A stretch of 64,000 nt of DNA from an uncultured Prevotella sp. (GTDB lineage: Bacteria; Bacteroidota; Bacteroidia; Bacteroidales; Bacteroidaceae). The translations under genes and the position numbers were made by a program. The stretch spans positions 8,938 through 72,937 of the forward strand of contig CAKZVT010000047.1 in NCBI GenBank assembly GCA_937922435.1, read 5' to 3'. The notes below the pieces were generated by a model. It was not told the DNA's origin, did not search any database, and saw only the letters and a program-made list of their open reading frames with translations. Every line of letters starts with the position of its first letter. The stretch's first letter is position 1. Positions 38,581 through 47,925 of this stretch are shown in pieces.

Positions 38581-39684
38581 TTATTTCCTGTCCATCTTCC
38601 TCCAAACATACGCTATGTAGGCGAGGACGAACGGGACGAGCAGCGAGACGTAGAACATCACCGTGAGGGTGAACTCGCTGCTGCAGCTGTTGGCAATGTT
38701 GAGGCTGCTCTGCAGGTCGGCGGTAGACGGATAGTAAGCGGTGTTGTTCCATCCTGCGCAGAGCAGCAGGCTTAGCACTGCGAGCACCGCACCGATGCCG
38801 GCAGGCCATATTCCGCGCGTGTATGTCGCGCTGAAGATTGTCTTCATACAGCCGAACAGGAACAGCGAGACTCCGGCGAGCAAGGTTACGGCGAGAGGCC
38901 ACATCTGGCAGAAATTGTTGAAATACTTGTCAGGCTCGATGAATGTTTCACCTGTAGCGGGGTCGAAGGCGTAGCCGTCTTTCAGCAGGATGTACACAAC
39001 GGCGACAATGAAGAACACGAGGAACGGCACGAAGTTGCCTACAAGACGCACCGTGCCCCGGCGGCGTATGCTTGCGTTGTCAACGTTGTTGATGACGTAG
39101 AGTATGCCGAGAATGCGTGCGAGGAAGAATACGGCGAGGCCGAATATCCAGTTCCAGCCGTTGAGCAGGGCGTCGAGTCCGTGGCTGGCGTTGGCCCAAC
39201 GGCTGATGATGGGATTTGCGCCGCCGAAGATGCTGGCCTTCTCGACGATGAAGTTAGAGCCGTTGAAGAATGTAGCCACGGCTATGCCGAGCAGCAGCGG
39301 GCCAGCAATGCCGTTGATTACGAGAAACCACTGGAAGGTGCGTGCGCCGAGCAGATTGCCCAGCTTATGCTGGAACTCATAGCTGACGGCCTGAAGCACA
39401 AACGTGACGAGTATGAGCATCCACACCCAGTAAGCACCGCCGAAGCTGGTGCTGTAAAACAACGGGAACGAGGCGAAGAACGCTCCGCCGAACGTGACGA
39501 GCGTGGTGAACGTCAGTTCCCACTTCTTGCCGGTGGAATTGGTTATAAGGCGGCGTTCGTCATCGTTCGCGCTTAGCGAGAACATGACGGAGTTTGCGCC
39601 CTGCACGAACATCATGAACACCAGCAACGCTCCGAGCAGGGAAACGACGAACCACCAATAGTGTTGTAAGAAATCGTATGACAT
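38581..39684 (-). CDS. cydB: Cytochrome bd ubiquinol oxidase subunit II
   Basis: A 367-residue membrane protein with about 8-9 helices. N-terminus YDFLQHYWWFVVSLLGALLVFMMFVQGAN is the family motif, with the Gln-Gly-Ala-Asn region near helix 1; W-[EG]-x-x-W style loops follow. It is subunit II of the quinol:O2 oxidoreductase that lets anaerobic Bacteroidota consume nanomolar oxygen. It is preceded by cydA on the same strand (126-base gap of tandem words). The end YIAYVWRKMDRK fits the family. Confidence 0.93.
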   Translation of the reverse strand: MSYDFLQHYWWFVVSLLGALLVFMMFVQGANSVMFSLSANDDERRLITNSTGKKWELTFTTLVTFGGAFFASFPLFYSTSFGGAYWVWMLILVTFVLQAVSYEFQHKLGNLLGARTFQWFLVINGIAGPLLLGIAVATFFNGSNFIVEKASIFGGANPIISRWANASHGLDALLNGWNWIFGLAVFFLARILGILYVINNVDNASIRRRGTVRLVGNFVPFLVFFIVAVVYILLKDGYAFDPATGETFIEPDKYFNNFCQMWPLAVTLLAGVSLFLFGCMKTIFSATYTRGIWPAGIGAVLAVLSLLLCAGWNNTAYYPSTADLQSSLNIANSCSSEFTLTVMFYVSLLVPFVLAYIAYVWRKMDRK

Positions 39685-39808
39685 ACATTTTATTAATTAT
39701 AAATGAAAAATTAAAAATGAATAATTTGGCTTACGCCACGATAGACTTTTGTCGTAATCGTTTATCATTTTAATTATTCATTATTCATTATTCATTGTTC
39801 ATTTTCAC
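39685..39808. repeat. Inverted tandem words (ATGAAAAATTAAAAATGAAT / ATTCATTATTCATT)
   Basis: The left half, AATGAAAAATTAAAAATGAA, and the right half, ATTATTCATTATTCATTATT followed by CATTGTTCATTTTC, are complementary in a loose register around a 45-base loop. It occupies the cydB-cydA gap. Confidence 0.7.
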
Positions 39809-39809
39809 A

Positions 39810-41402
39810 TTATTCATTTCTTTCATATTCAGGCCCTTTCTTTATGGCCTTGCACATTATGTTGATTTCAACGATGAGCAGCAGGGTGAATAATGCGAGG
39901 AACACGAAGAAGGTGAGCATGACAGAGCCTGAACTGACGTCGGACACGGCGACCCACGTAGGCAGCATGTCCTGGATAGTCCACGGCTGGCGGCCAAACT
40001 CGGCGACTAGCCATCCAGCCTCGCTGGCTATGTAGCCGAGAGGCAAGAGCGCCATGCCCGTGACGTGAAGCCAGCGCATCTTGGTTATGTCCTTCTTGTA
40101 TGAAAGGAATGTTGACAAGGCAAAGAACAGTAGGAACAGAACGCCCAGGCCAACCATCACGCGGAACGCCCAGAAGCACAGGGGAATGTAAGGTACGGTC
40201 TGTTCGGCGTTGTCGATGTATCCGTAGCCGAAGTATCTGATGTTCTCGTCGAGCGTCTTACGGTGGTTCGCTGCGGCTATTGCGTCTCCGCTTGTTTGAG
40301 CCTCGCGGTAGCCAGAAAGCGCGGCGATAGCCTTGCGCCCGCGCTCCATCTTCTCGTCAAGCGGTATCGCCGTAGTGCCGTCGGGCTGGGTATATCCGCC
40401 GCGTATAATGTCGTTTATGCCGGGAACGTAGCCGTTGAAGTCGCGTGTGGCGAGGAACGAAAGCATGTTGGGCATTGCGATTTTCATCGGCGCCTCTTCG
40501 CCGGAGGCGTAGTTGGGTTGGCTGAACGGGTTTACGGCGGCGACTACGGTCAGCCCTTCGCCCTGTCCGCCGTCGTAGAGAGCCTCCATTGCGGCAAGCT
40601 TCATGGGCTGCGCCTGTGCAACCATGTACGCCGAGCTGTCGCCGGTATGTATGGCAAGGAGCGACGACACAAGGCCGACGATGGAGGCAATCTTCATGCT
40701 CTGTACGGCAAGGCGGCGGTCACGGTCGGCCTGTTGCTCGTCCTTGCTGCGGCGGTACATGAGGTAGCAGCTTACGGCCACGGTGAAGATAGCTCCGATA
40801 ATCCATGCCGATATGACTGTATGGAAGAACTTGTCGACGGCGAACGGCGACAAGGCCACTTCTGCGAACGAGGTCATCTCGTTGCGCATTGTGTCAGGGT
40901 TGAACGCCTGTCCCACTGGGTATTGCATCCAGGCATTGGCGACGAGTATCCACCAGGCGGATATTGTAGCGCCAAGTCCGGTGAGCCATGTGGAGGCGAG
41001 ATGGAAGCCGCGTGACACCTTCTCCCATCCGAAGAACATCACGCCTACAAACGTGGCTTCGAGGAAGAACGCCACAATGCCCTCGATAGCAAGCGGCGCG
41101 CCGAATATGTCGCCCACGAGCCATGAGTAGTTGCTCCAGTTAGTGCCGAACTCGAACTCGAGTATTATGCCCGTAGCCACGCCCATGGCGAAGTTGATGC
41201 CGAACAGCTTTTGCCAGAAGCGTGACGCGTCTTTCCAAAATGTCTTGCCGGTGCGGTAATAACACGTTTCCATGATGCCCATGATAACGGCAAGTCCTAA
41301 TGTAAGCGGCACAAAGAGCCAATGGTAAATGGCGGTGAGCGCGAACTGCGCCCTCGACCAGTCAACAGTGCCCGTGGTTATGCCTAATAATAGGTTGTCC
41401 AT
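39810..41402 (-). CDS. cydA: Cytochrome bd ubiquinol oxidase subunit I
   Basis: A 530-residue subunit I carrying the haems and quinol site. The haem ligand His27 lies in FALTAIYHWLFVPLTLGLA. GINFAMGVATGIILEFEFGTNW, FGAPLAIEGIVAFFLEATFV, the second His in DKFFHTVISAWIIG and the Met in CFWAFRVMVGLG are all present. The inter-helix Q-loop is at about residues 240-330. Length is at the long end, as in Bacteroidota. It is the middle gene of DUF4492-cydA-cydB. Confidence 0.95.
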   Translation of the reverse strand: MDNLLLGITTGTVDWSRAQFALTAIYHWLFVPLTLGLAVIMGIMETCYYRTGKTFWKDASRFWQKLFGINFAMGVATGIILEFEFGTNWSNYSWLVGDIFGAPLAIEGIVAFFLEATFVGVMFFGWEKVSRGFHLASTWLTGLGATISAWWILVANAWMQYPVGQAFNPDTMRNEMTSFAEVALSPFAVDKFFHTVISAWIIGAIFTVAVSCYLMYRRSKDEQQADRDRRLAVQSMKIASIVGLVSSLLAIHTGDSSAYMVAQAQPMKLAAMEALYDGGQGEGLTVVAAVNPFSQPNYASGEEAPMKIAMPNMLSFLATRDFNGYVPGINDIIRGGYTQPDGTTAIPLDEKMERGRKAIAALSGYREAQTSGDAIAAANHRKTLDENIRYFGYGYIDNAEQTVPYIPLCFWAFRVMVGLGVLFLLFFALSTFLSYKKDITKMRWLHVTGMALLPLGYIASEAGWLVAEFGRQPWTIQDMLPTWVAVSDVSSGSVMLTFFVFLALFTLLLIVEINIMCKAIKKGPEYERNE

Positions 41403-41500
41403 ATTTTATAAGTTAAGAATTAAGAATTTAAGAATTAAGAGCCTGACGTTTTGCATGGTAATGGATTATTCATTTTTCATTATTCATTATTCATTCTTTT
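41403..41500. repeat. Mixed tandem words (TTAAGAATT then ATTATTCATT)
   Basis: AAGTTAAGAATTAAGAATTT follows the cydA start; ATTATTCATTTTTCATTATT and CATTATTCATTC run into the end of the DUF4492 gene, whose last codons (RMNNE) and stop (41480-41482) are made of it. Confidence 0.7.
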
Positions 41501-41695
41501 GATTATTTGCGTTGACACGTAGTCGGCTTCGTTGCCGTCGGCCCGCTCCTGAAGAATGTCAGGCATGAGGAAGAGTTTTAGCACGGCAAATATTACGACA
41601 AGTTTGACTATTACGACAAGCCACAGCGTTTTGCCGAGCCTCATGCTTTTGAATCCGTCGTGATAAAAGCTTATGATTTGTCTAATCATTGCCAT
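41480..41695 (-). CDS. DUF4492 small membrane protein of the cyd operon
   Basis: A 71-residue protein, IRQIISFYHDGFKSMRLGKT followed by one membrane helix (LWLVVIVKLVVIFAVLKLFL). It matches DUF4492, which is regularly found directly upstream of cydA in Bacteroidota and some Campylobacterota. A role as a small accessory subunit of cytochrome bd, like CydX, is plausible but inferred. It is the first gene of the operon. The C-terminal five residues are encoded by a tandem repeat. Confidence 0.88.
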   Translation of the reverse strand: MAMIRQIISFYHDGFKSMRLGKTLWLVVIVKLVVIFAVLKLFLMPDILQERADGNEADYVSTQIIKRMNNE

Positions 41696-41750
41696 GTTGT
41701 TGTGTTTTCGCTATTAAGGTTGTGCAAGACAGGCATGTACCTGCATGATG

Positions 41751-41758
41751 CAAAGGTA
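41751..41758 (-). promoter_or_regulatory. -7 box for the cyd operon
   Basis: Minus-strand TACCTTTG, about 55 bases upstream of the DUF4492 start. Confidence 0.62.
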
Positions 41759-41871
41759 AAAAATCATTTTGAATATTGTTCAATATTTCGGTAAAATTAC
41801 TAATTTTACAAATTTAAGTATTATAGTTTGAAAAAATTGATGGCGTTTGAAGGAAATAGGCTAATTTTGCA

Positions 41872-41879
41872 TGAGTATA
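41872..41879 (+). promoter_or_regulatory. -7 box for the coiled-coil protein gene
   Basis: TAATTTTG, with TTTG 22 bases upstream at 41846-41849; ATG at 41911. Confidence 0.6.
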
Positions 41880-41910
41880 ATTTTGACAAGTAAAAATCTG
41901 AAGATTAATT

Positions 41911-42783
41911 ATGAATAAAAAAGTAATCATTCCATCTGTGATAGTAGGTCTGTTGCTGTTGGCAGGCATTGTGTATCTTGCAATAAGCCTGAACAACCAG
42001 AAGCAAGCCAACAAGGAAATGCAAGAACTGGCCGAGCTGGACAAAAAGGAAATGGAAAACGAATACCAAATGTTTGCCGACCAGTACAGCGAGCTGAAGA
42101 CGCAGATTAACAACGATTCGATAATAGAACAACTAACGCAGGAGCAACTGAAGACCGAAAAGCTTTTGGAGGAGCTTAAGAACGTCAAGGCTTCTGACGC
42201 AAGGGAAATAGCACGACTGAAAAAGGAACTGGCAACATGCCGCGCAGTAATCCGCAGTTATGTGCTTGAAATAGACTCTCTCAACCGACTGAATCAAAAC
42301 TTGACTGAAGAAAATACACGCGTAAAAGGACAATACGCCGAGGCTACAAGGCAGATTGAGGGGCTGAACGCCGACAAGCAGACGTTGTCGGAGAAGGTTG
42401 CCATCGCAGCACAGCTCGACGCTACGGGCATAACCATGACGCTGAAGAACAAACGCGGCAAGGTGACAAAGAAGGTGAAGAGGTGCAAGACAATACAGGT
42501 GAACTTCAACATTGCCAAGAACGTGACGGCGGCAAGCGGCAACAAGACCGTGTACGTGCGTATCACCACGCCTGCCGGAACTGTATTGTCAGGCGGCGGT
42601 GCCTTCCAGTATGAGAACCGCAACTTGCCTTACTCGATGAAGAAGACCGTAGAATACACAGGAAACGAGACTCCCGTAACAATGTATTGGAACGTGAACG
42701 AGTTTCTTGGTGAAGGCACATACAATGTAAGCGTATTTGCCGACGGCAATATGATAGGCTCGCGGAACTTCTCTGTAAAGTAA
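41911..42783 (+). CDS. Membrane-anchored coiled-coil protein of unknown function
   Basis: A 290-residue protein: a short cytoplasmic N-terminus, one membrane helix (VIIPSVIVGLLLLAGIVYLA, residues 5-25), a long heptad-rich coiled coil (residues 28-165, for example LTQEQLKTEKLLEELKNVKA), a basic strand region (TMTLKNKRGKVTKKVKRCKT) and a C-terminal beta domain (VYVRITTPAGTVLSGGGAF, TYNVSVFADGNMIGSRNFSV). It resembles a widespread Bacteroidota family without known function. It precedes the efflux operon in the same direction by 65 bases, so it may be co-transcribed. Confidence 0.72.
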   Translation: MNKKVIIPSVIVGLLLLAGIVYLAISLNNQKQANKEMQELAELDKKEMENEYQMFADQYSELKTQINNDSIIEQLTQEQLKTEKLLEELKNVKASDAREIARLKKELATCRAVIRSYVLEIDSLNRLNQNLTEENTRVKGQYAEATRQIEGLNADKQTLSEKVAIAAQLDATGITMTLKNKRGKVTKKVKRCKTIQVNFNIAKNVTAASGNKTVYVRITTPAGTVLSGGGAFQYENRNLPYSMKKTVEYTGNETPVTMYWNVNEFLGEGTYNVSVFADGNMIGSRNFSVK

Positions 42784-42848
42784 GCGGCTGTAATCGGTGC
42801 AAAGCTGCGTTTGCGGCCTTGCATGTAGGTTTTGACAACATTTTTTAT

Positions 42849-44339
42849 ATGAAGAATGTAACGATTTTGCTCTTGCTGATATCCGTTGCCCTGCCCGTAG
42901 GGGCGCAGCGGGTGTTGTCGCTCGACAGTTGCCGGGCCATGGCTTTGCGCAATAACAAGCAGCTCGGCATATCCAAACTGAAGCAGGACGTTGCACGCGA
43001 TACGCGCAAGGCTGCAAGGACCAAGTATCTGCCGCATGTAGACGTTCTTGGCGGATATGAGTTTACGAGCAGGGAAATATCAATATTGAGCGACAAGCAG
43101 AAAGGCGCAATAGGCAGCATCGGCACAACGGCGGCCGGGCAGATAGGCAACACCATGTCGTCAGTAATATCTGAAATGGCCGGACAGGGCATTATCACTC
43201 CACAGGCAGCCGAGGCTCTTGGAAACATTGCAGGCAAGATAGCCCCAAGTATAGAGCAGGCCGGCAATGCCATAGGGAAAAACATCAACGACGCTTTCAG
43301 GACAGACACGCGTAACATGTTCGCGGCGTCGGTTATGCTTACGCAGCCTATATATATGGGCGGAAGCATTGTCGCGGCAAACAAGATTGCAGAGATAAGC
43401 GAGCAGCTTGCCGCCAACGACTTGCAGAACAGCCGGCAGAATGTAGTCTACGACGTTGACAACGCTTACTGGACGGTAGTTTCGTTGAAGCATAAGCAGA
43501 GACTTGCCACAAGTTATCTTAAACTTGTAAAGAAACTTAGCGGCGATGTCGGCAAAATGATAAAAGAAGGTGTCGCGACAAGAGCCGACGGACTGAAAGT
43601 GGATGTGAGGGTCAACGAGGCGGAAATGCAGCTCACGCAGGTTGACAACGGCCTGTCGCTTGCAAAAATGTTGCTTTGCCAGCTCTGCGGTTTGCCGATG
43701 GACGGCAATATAATCCTTGCAGATGAAGACAAAGAGGACGTTTCGGCGGCGGAGAGTATGCCTATGCCAGACGTTTCGGCAGCAATGGAAAACCGTCCGG
43801 AGCTGAAGATGCTTGAGAATACGGTAGACATAAGCCGCCAGACAACCAAACTTATACGTGCTGCTTATTTGCCGCAAGTGGCGTTGACCGGTGGTTATCT
43901 TGTGACAAACCCTTCGCTTTACAACGGTTTTGAACGTAAGTTCTCGGGAGTATGGAATATCGGTGTCATCGTAAGGATACCTGTATGGAACTGGTTTGAA
44001 GGCACTTACAAAGTACGTGCAGGCAAAACGGCGACGAGCATTGCAATGCTTGAGCTTGACGAGGCGCGTGAGAAGGTGGAGTTGCAGGTAAACCAAAGCT
44101 CGTACAAGGTTGACGAGGCTAACAAAAAACTTGCAATGGCAAGGAAAAATACTGAACAAGCCGATGAAAACCTGCGTTGCGCCAACCTTGGTTTCAAGGA
44201 GGGCGTGATGGATGTTACCGACGTCATGGCGGCGCAGACCGCATGGTTGCAGGCCCGCTCACAGAAAATAGACGCTGACATCGACGTTAAACTGACATTG
44301 ACAAACTTGAAAAAAGTACTTGGAGAAACGATATATTGA
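42849..44339 (+). CDS. TolC family outer-membrane efflux protein
   Basis: A 496-residue TolC-like protein with signal peptide VTILLLLISVALPVGAQ and two repeated outer-membrane efflux domains (long helical hairpins). Sequences such as LSLDSCRAMALRNNKQLGIS near the mature N-terminus and NLGFKEGVMDVTDVMAAQTA near the C-terminus are typical. It forms the outer-membrane exit duct for the HlyD/permease system encoded by the next three genes. I start at ATG 42849, since the upstream in-frame ATG precedes the signal peptide. Confidence 0.93.
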   Translation: MKNVTILLLLISVALPVGAQRVLSLDSCRAMALRNNKQLGISKLKQDVARDTRKAARTKYLPHVDVLGGYEFTSREISILSDKQKGAIGSIGTTAAGQIGNTMSSVISEMAGQGIITPQAAEALGNIAGKIAPSIEQAGNAIGKNINDAFRTDTRNMFAASVMLTQPIYMGGSIVAANKIAEISEQLAANDLQNSRQNVVYDVDNAYWTVVSLKHKQRLATSYLKLVKKLSGDVGKMIKEGVATRADGLKVDVRVNEAEMQLTQVDNGLSLAKMLLCQLCGLPMDGNIILADEDKEDVSAAESMPMPDVSAAMENRPELKMLENTVDISRQTTKLIRAAYLPQVALTGGYLVTNPSLYNGFERKFSGVWNIGVIVRIPVWNWFEGTYKVRAGKTATSIAMLELDEAREKVELQVNQSSYKVDEANKKLAMARKNTEQADENLRCANLGFKEGVMDVTDVMAAQTAWLQARSQKIDADIDVKLTLTNLKKVLGETIY

Positions 44340-44432
44340 AAGTGAAGAGCGAAGAATTAAGAGTGAAGAGTGAAAAATCCATTGGTGTCCCCATCACTCC
44401 CTGTTCTCTCAGTTTTCCCGGTTCTCCCAATT
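44340..44432. repeat. Tandem words (GTGAAGAGCGAAGAATTAAG then CTCCCTGTTCTC)
   Basis: AAAGTGAAGAGCGAAGAATT and AAGAGTGAAGAGTGAAAAAT are followed by ATCACTCCCTGTTCTCTCAG and TTTTCCCGGTTCTCCC. The halves are only loosely complementary. It fills the tolC-hlyD gap. Confidence 0.65.
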
Positions 44433-44444
44433 AAATAAAAGAAA

Positions 44445-45431
44445 ATGGAAAAGAAAACACAACATAACAACATATTGCTTGCCACATTCTGCTTTGCGGC
44501 GGTTGTAGTAATTGTCGGGGTTATAGGCTTCCTGACATTCGGACGCACCCCCGACACAATACAGGGTGAGGTAGAAGTGTCAGAATACCGTGTGTCGAGC
44601 AAAGTGCCCGGGCGCATACTTGAATTGCGTGTGCAGGAGGGCGATTACGTAAAAGTTGGCGATACGCTTGCCATACTTGACGCACCCGACGTTGAGGCAA
44701 AGAGGGCGCAAGCCGTCAGTGCGGAGGATGCGGCTGCTGCATTGAGCACAATGGCCGACAAGGGCGCACGCCGCGAGCAAGTGCAAGGAGCGTTCGAGGT
44801 ATGGCAGCAGGCCAAGGCCGGTCTTGAGATTGCAGAGAAGTCATACGGCCGTGTGCAACGCCTTTTTGACGAGGGCGTGATGAGTGCGCAGAAGCGTGAC
44901 GAGGCTTATGCCAACTACAAGGCGATGAAGGCGCAGGCACAGGCTGCCAAGAGCCAGTACGACATGGCTGTGGCCGGAGCACGGCGCGAGGAACGTGAGG
45001 CTGCCGCAGCCCAGAAGCGTCGGGCGCAAGGTGCTGTGCAGGAAGTGGATTCGTATGTAAAGGAAACTGTGCAGGTTGCACAGATGGAAGGCGAGGTAAG
45101 CGATGTCTATCCGAAACTCGGCGAACTTGTCGGTGCCGGTTCTCCAATCATGAGCATTTCAATCATGAGCGACCAGTGGGGAACGTTCAATGTGCGTGAA
45201 GACCAGCTGAAGGGGCTCAAGGTGGGCGATATGTTCACGGCTTATTGTCCGGCGTTCAACAAGGACATACGCATGAAGGTGTATTACATCAAGGACGAGG
45301 GCAGCTATGCGGTGTGGAAGGCCACGAAGACAAACGGCCAGTATGACCTTAAGACATTTGAGGTAAAGGCGCGTCCTATAGACAAGCTCGAAGGGTTGCG
45401 CCCCGGCATGTCGCTCATCATAAAGGAGTAA
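44445..45431 (+). CDS. HlyD family periplasmic adaptor
   Basis: A 328-residue membrane-fusion protein: N-terminal membrane anchor (ILLATFCFAAVVVIVGVIGFL), a biotinyl-lipoyl half-domain (VSEYRVSSKVPGRILELRVQ), a helical hairpin (residues 85-200) and the matching barrel half (GEVSDVYPKLGELVGAGSPI). It links the inner-membrane permeases to the TolC-like duct. It closely resembles the YhiI/YbhG group of ABC-2 partner proteins. Confidence 0.92.
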   Translation: MEKKTQHNNILLATFCFAAVVVIVGVIGFLTFGRTPDTIQGEVEVSEYRVSSKVPGRILELRVQEGDYVKVGDTLAILDAPDVEAKRAQAVSAEDAAAALSTMADKGARREQVQGAFEVWQQAKAGLEIAEKSYGRVQRLFDEGVMSAQKRDEAYANYKAMKAQAQAAKSQYDMAVAGARREEREAAAAQKRRAQGAVQEVDSYVKETVQVAQMEGEVSDVYPKLGELVGAGSPIMSISIMSDQWGTFNVREDQLKGLKVGDMFTAYCPAFNKDIRMKVYYIKDEGSYAVWKATKTNGQYDLKTFEVKARPIDKLEGLRPGMSLIIKE

Positions 45432-45480
45432 TACTGCGGAATAGCGGATAACGCAGACTGCGAGAAAGGGATTGATAAGA

Positions 45481-46656
45481 ATGAGTTGTGACATGTTAAA
45501 ACGGATTTACGGTGTGGCGCGCCGCGAGTGTGGCATAATGCGCAAGAACCTGATGTATCTGTTCTGCATGGTTGTGTTCCCGGTGATTGTCACCGTATTC
45601 TTTACATCCCTAATGGCTGACGGTCAGCCTACAGACATGCCTGTGGGCGTGGTTGACCACGACAATACCGCGACAACGCGCACGCTTGTCAGGAAACTTG
45701 ACGCTTTCCAGGCGACTAAAGTCACGGCGCGTTATGCCAGTGTGGCTGAAGCCCGACGTGCTATCCAGCGCAACGAGATTTATGCGTTTCTTTATATACC
45801 CGAAGGCACTACGGCGGAACTTCTTGCCATGCGCCAGCCTAAGATTTCGTTTTATTACAGTTCTACGTCTTATACGGCAGGAGCATTGCTTTACCGTGAC
45901 TTGAAAACAATATCGACGCTTGGCTCCGCCAGTGTAGGAGCGTCGTTGTTGAGTGCCAAGGGATTGACGGAAGAGCAGGTTATGAGCGTGCTCCAGCCTG
46001 TTGTCGTTGACCTGCATACGGTTAACAACCCTATGGTAAATTACAGTGTTTACCTTAACACGATGCTTGTGCCGGGCTGTCTCATGCTGTTCATCTTTCT
46101 CGTTACGGCTTATTCTTTGGGTACGGAGCTGAAGTTCAATTCGGCAAAGGAGTGGCTTTCGGCTTCAGGCGACAACATCGCCGTCGCCATTTTTGGCAAG
46201 ATGCTGCCGCAGACGCTTATATGGCTTGCCATCTTCTATGGCTATATGTTCTATGTGTTCGGCGTTCTTCAATTCCCACATCCCGGCGGAACGGGATATA
46301 TTCTGCTGCTGGGTTTGCTCTCGGTGCTGTCGTCGCAGGCTTTCGGCATATTCGTTTTCGGCCTTGTGCCGTCGTTGCGCATGTCTATGAGTATCTGCTG
46401 CCTGTGGGCGGTGTTGAGCTATTCGCTGTCTGGCACGGCGTTTCCGCTGTCGGCAATGGATGCCGAAATCAAGGCCATAGCCCAGCTTTTCCCATTGAGG
46501 CATTATTATATGGTTTACCAGCTCAACATATTCAACGGCTATCCGATTGACTATTCATGGCCTTACATCGGTGCGCTGCTCGTATTCACGGCTTTGCCTT
46601 TGCTTGTGGCAGGCCGCATAAAGAAGAACGTCATGGCATATCAGTATCTGCCATAA
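45481..46656 (+). CDS. ABC-2 type permease (first)
   Basis: A 391-residue ABC-2 membrane subunit of the YhhJ/YbhS type: one N-terminal helix (LMYLFCMVVFPVIVTVFFTS), a large periplasmic domain (residues 40-185; DMPVGVVDHDNTATTRTLVR) and five C-terminal helices, ending AGRIKKNVMAYQYLP. No nucleotide-binding domain is fused. Start at ATG 45481 (MSCDMLKRIYG) or 45493; the earlier TTG is less likely. With the next gene it would form a heterodimeric exporter core. Confidence 0.88.
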   Translation: MSCDMLKRIYGVARRECGIMRKNLMYLFCMVVFPVIVTVFFTSLMADGQPTDMPVGVVDHDNTATTRTLVRKLDAFQATKVTARYASVAEARRAIQRNEIYAFLYIPEGTTAELLAMRQPKISFYYSSTSYTAGALLYRDLKTISTLGSASVGASLLSAKGLTEEQVMSVLQPVVVDLHTVNNPMVNYSVYLNTMLVPGCLMLFIFLVTAYSLGTELKFNSAKEWLSASGDNIAVAIFGKMLPQTLIWLAIFYGYMFYVFGVLQFPHPGGTGYILLLGLLSVLSSQAFGIFVFGLVPSLRMSMSICCLWAVLSYSLSGTAFPLSAMDAEIKAIAQLFPLRHYYMVYQLNIFNGYPIDYSWPYIGALLVFTALPLLVAGRIKKNVMAYQYLP

Positions 46657-46718
46657 ACATGTTTGTCTGGCGTATTGGGTTTATTTTGACTTATTAGTCT
46701 TAAATATATCAGTATTTG

Positions 46719-47921
46719 ATGAGATTGATATCACGAATAAAACAAGGGTTCGGCGACCTGTGCCATATATGGGCCGACGAGATGCGCACCGTCTTCAAGG
46801 ACGAGGGTGTGCTCATCTTCTTCATCCTTGTGCCGTTGTTTTATCCGTTGCTTTATTCTTGGATTTACACCAATGAGGTGGTGCGCGAGGTGCCGGTGGC
46901 AGTTGTCGATTTGTCGCACAGTGCCATGAGCCGTGAGTTCATACGCCAGTTCGATGCCTCGCCCGATGTCCGTGTAGCCCGGTATTGCAACAATCTCGAC
47001 GAGGCCAAGGACGTAGTCGGCCGACAGGATGCCTTCGGCGTGATATATTTTCCAACCGATTTCCAGACCCGCGTCTCGCGCATGGAGCAGAGCCGTGTCA
47101 GCGTGTTTTGCGACATGAGCTTCATGCTTTACTATAAGGCCATATTCCAGACGGCAACTGCTGTGGCCGGCAACGTGAACTCTAAAATCCTGATAGAGCG
47201 TGCAGGCAACTGGACGGAGCGCGAGGACGAAATAACCGCCAAGCCGCTCGACTTCGACGAGGTGCAGCTCTTCAACTCTACCGGCGGTTACGGCAACTTC
47301 ATCATTCCCGGCGTGCTTATGCTCATAATACAGCAGACGTTGTTGCTCGGTGTCGGCCTGTCGGTCGGAACGGCGCGCGAACGCAGCAAGACAGGTTCTT
47401 TCCTGCCCGATGCGGCGCGTTACGACGGCGTGTTCCGCACGGTGCTTGGCCGCGCTTTGGCTTACTTCATGGTGTACGCCGTTGTTACGGCTTACGTCGC
47501 GCTTGTAGTGCCGCGCTTGTTCGGCTTCACCTCGTTGCTGCGTCCCGGCGATACGTTCTGGTTCATGTTGCCATACGTCCTGTCGTGCGTGTTCTTCGCA
47601 ATGATAATTTCCGGACTCATCCGTTACCGTGAGAACGTCATCCTTATTGTCGTGTTCACGTCTGTGCCGCTGCTTTTCATTTCAGGCGTGTCATGGCCGC
47701 AGAGTGCCATTCCGCCTTTCTGGCAGTGGGTGTCGTGGCTTGCGCCGTCCACGTTCGGCGTGCGCGGCTTTGTCAGGATGAACACTATGGGTGCCCTGCT
47801 GGGCGATGTAAGGGTGGAGTATGTGGCCCTATGGGCGCAGACGATAGTCTATTTCTTCATCACCTGCCTGCTTTACCGATGGCAGGTAATCAAGAGGAGA
47901 AGGGCTGAAGGCACGGTGTGA
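46719..47921 (+). CDS. ABC-2 type permease (second)
   Basis: A 400-residue paralogue of the preceding permease with the same layout: GVLIFFILVPLFYPLLYSWI as helix 1, a periplasmic domain (REVPVAVVDLSHSAMSREFI), then five helices including GNFIIPGVLMLIIQQTLLLG. Start at ATG 46719. No ATPase gene follows; the operon ends here against a convergent gene 4 bases away. The cargo is unknown. Confidence 0.88.
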   Translation: MRLISRIKQGFGDLCHIWADEMRTVFKDEGVLIFFILVPLFYPLLYSWIYTNEVVREVPVAVVDLSHSAMSREFIRQFDASPDVRVARYCNNLDEAKDVVGRQDAFGVIYFPTDFQTRVSRMEQSRVSVFCDMSFMLYYKAIFQTATAVAGNVNSKILIERAGNWTEREDEITAKPLDFDEVQLFNSTGGYGNFIIPGVLMLIIQQTLLLGVGLSVGTARERSKTGSFLPDAARYDGVFRTVLGRALAYFMVYAVVTAYVALVVPRLFGFTSLLRPGDTFWFMLPYVLSCVFFAMIISGLIRYRENVILIVVFTSVPLLFISGVSWPQSAIPPFWQWVSWLAPSTFGVRGFVRMNTMGALLGDVRVEYVALWAQTIVYFFITCLLYRWQVIKRRRAEGTV

Positions 47922-47925
47922 CCCT

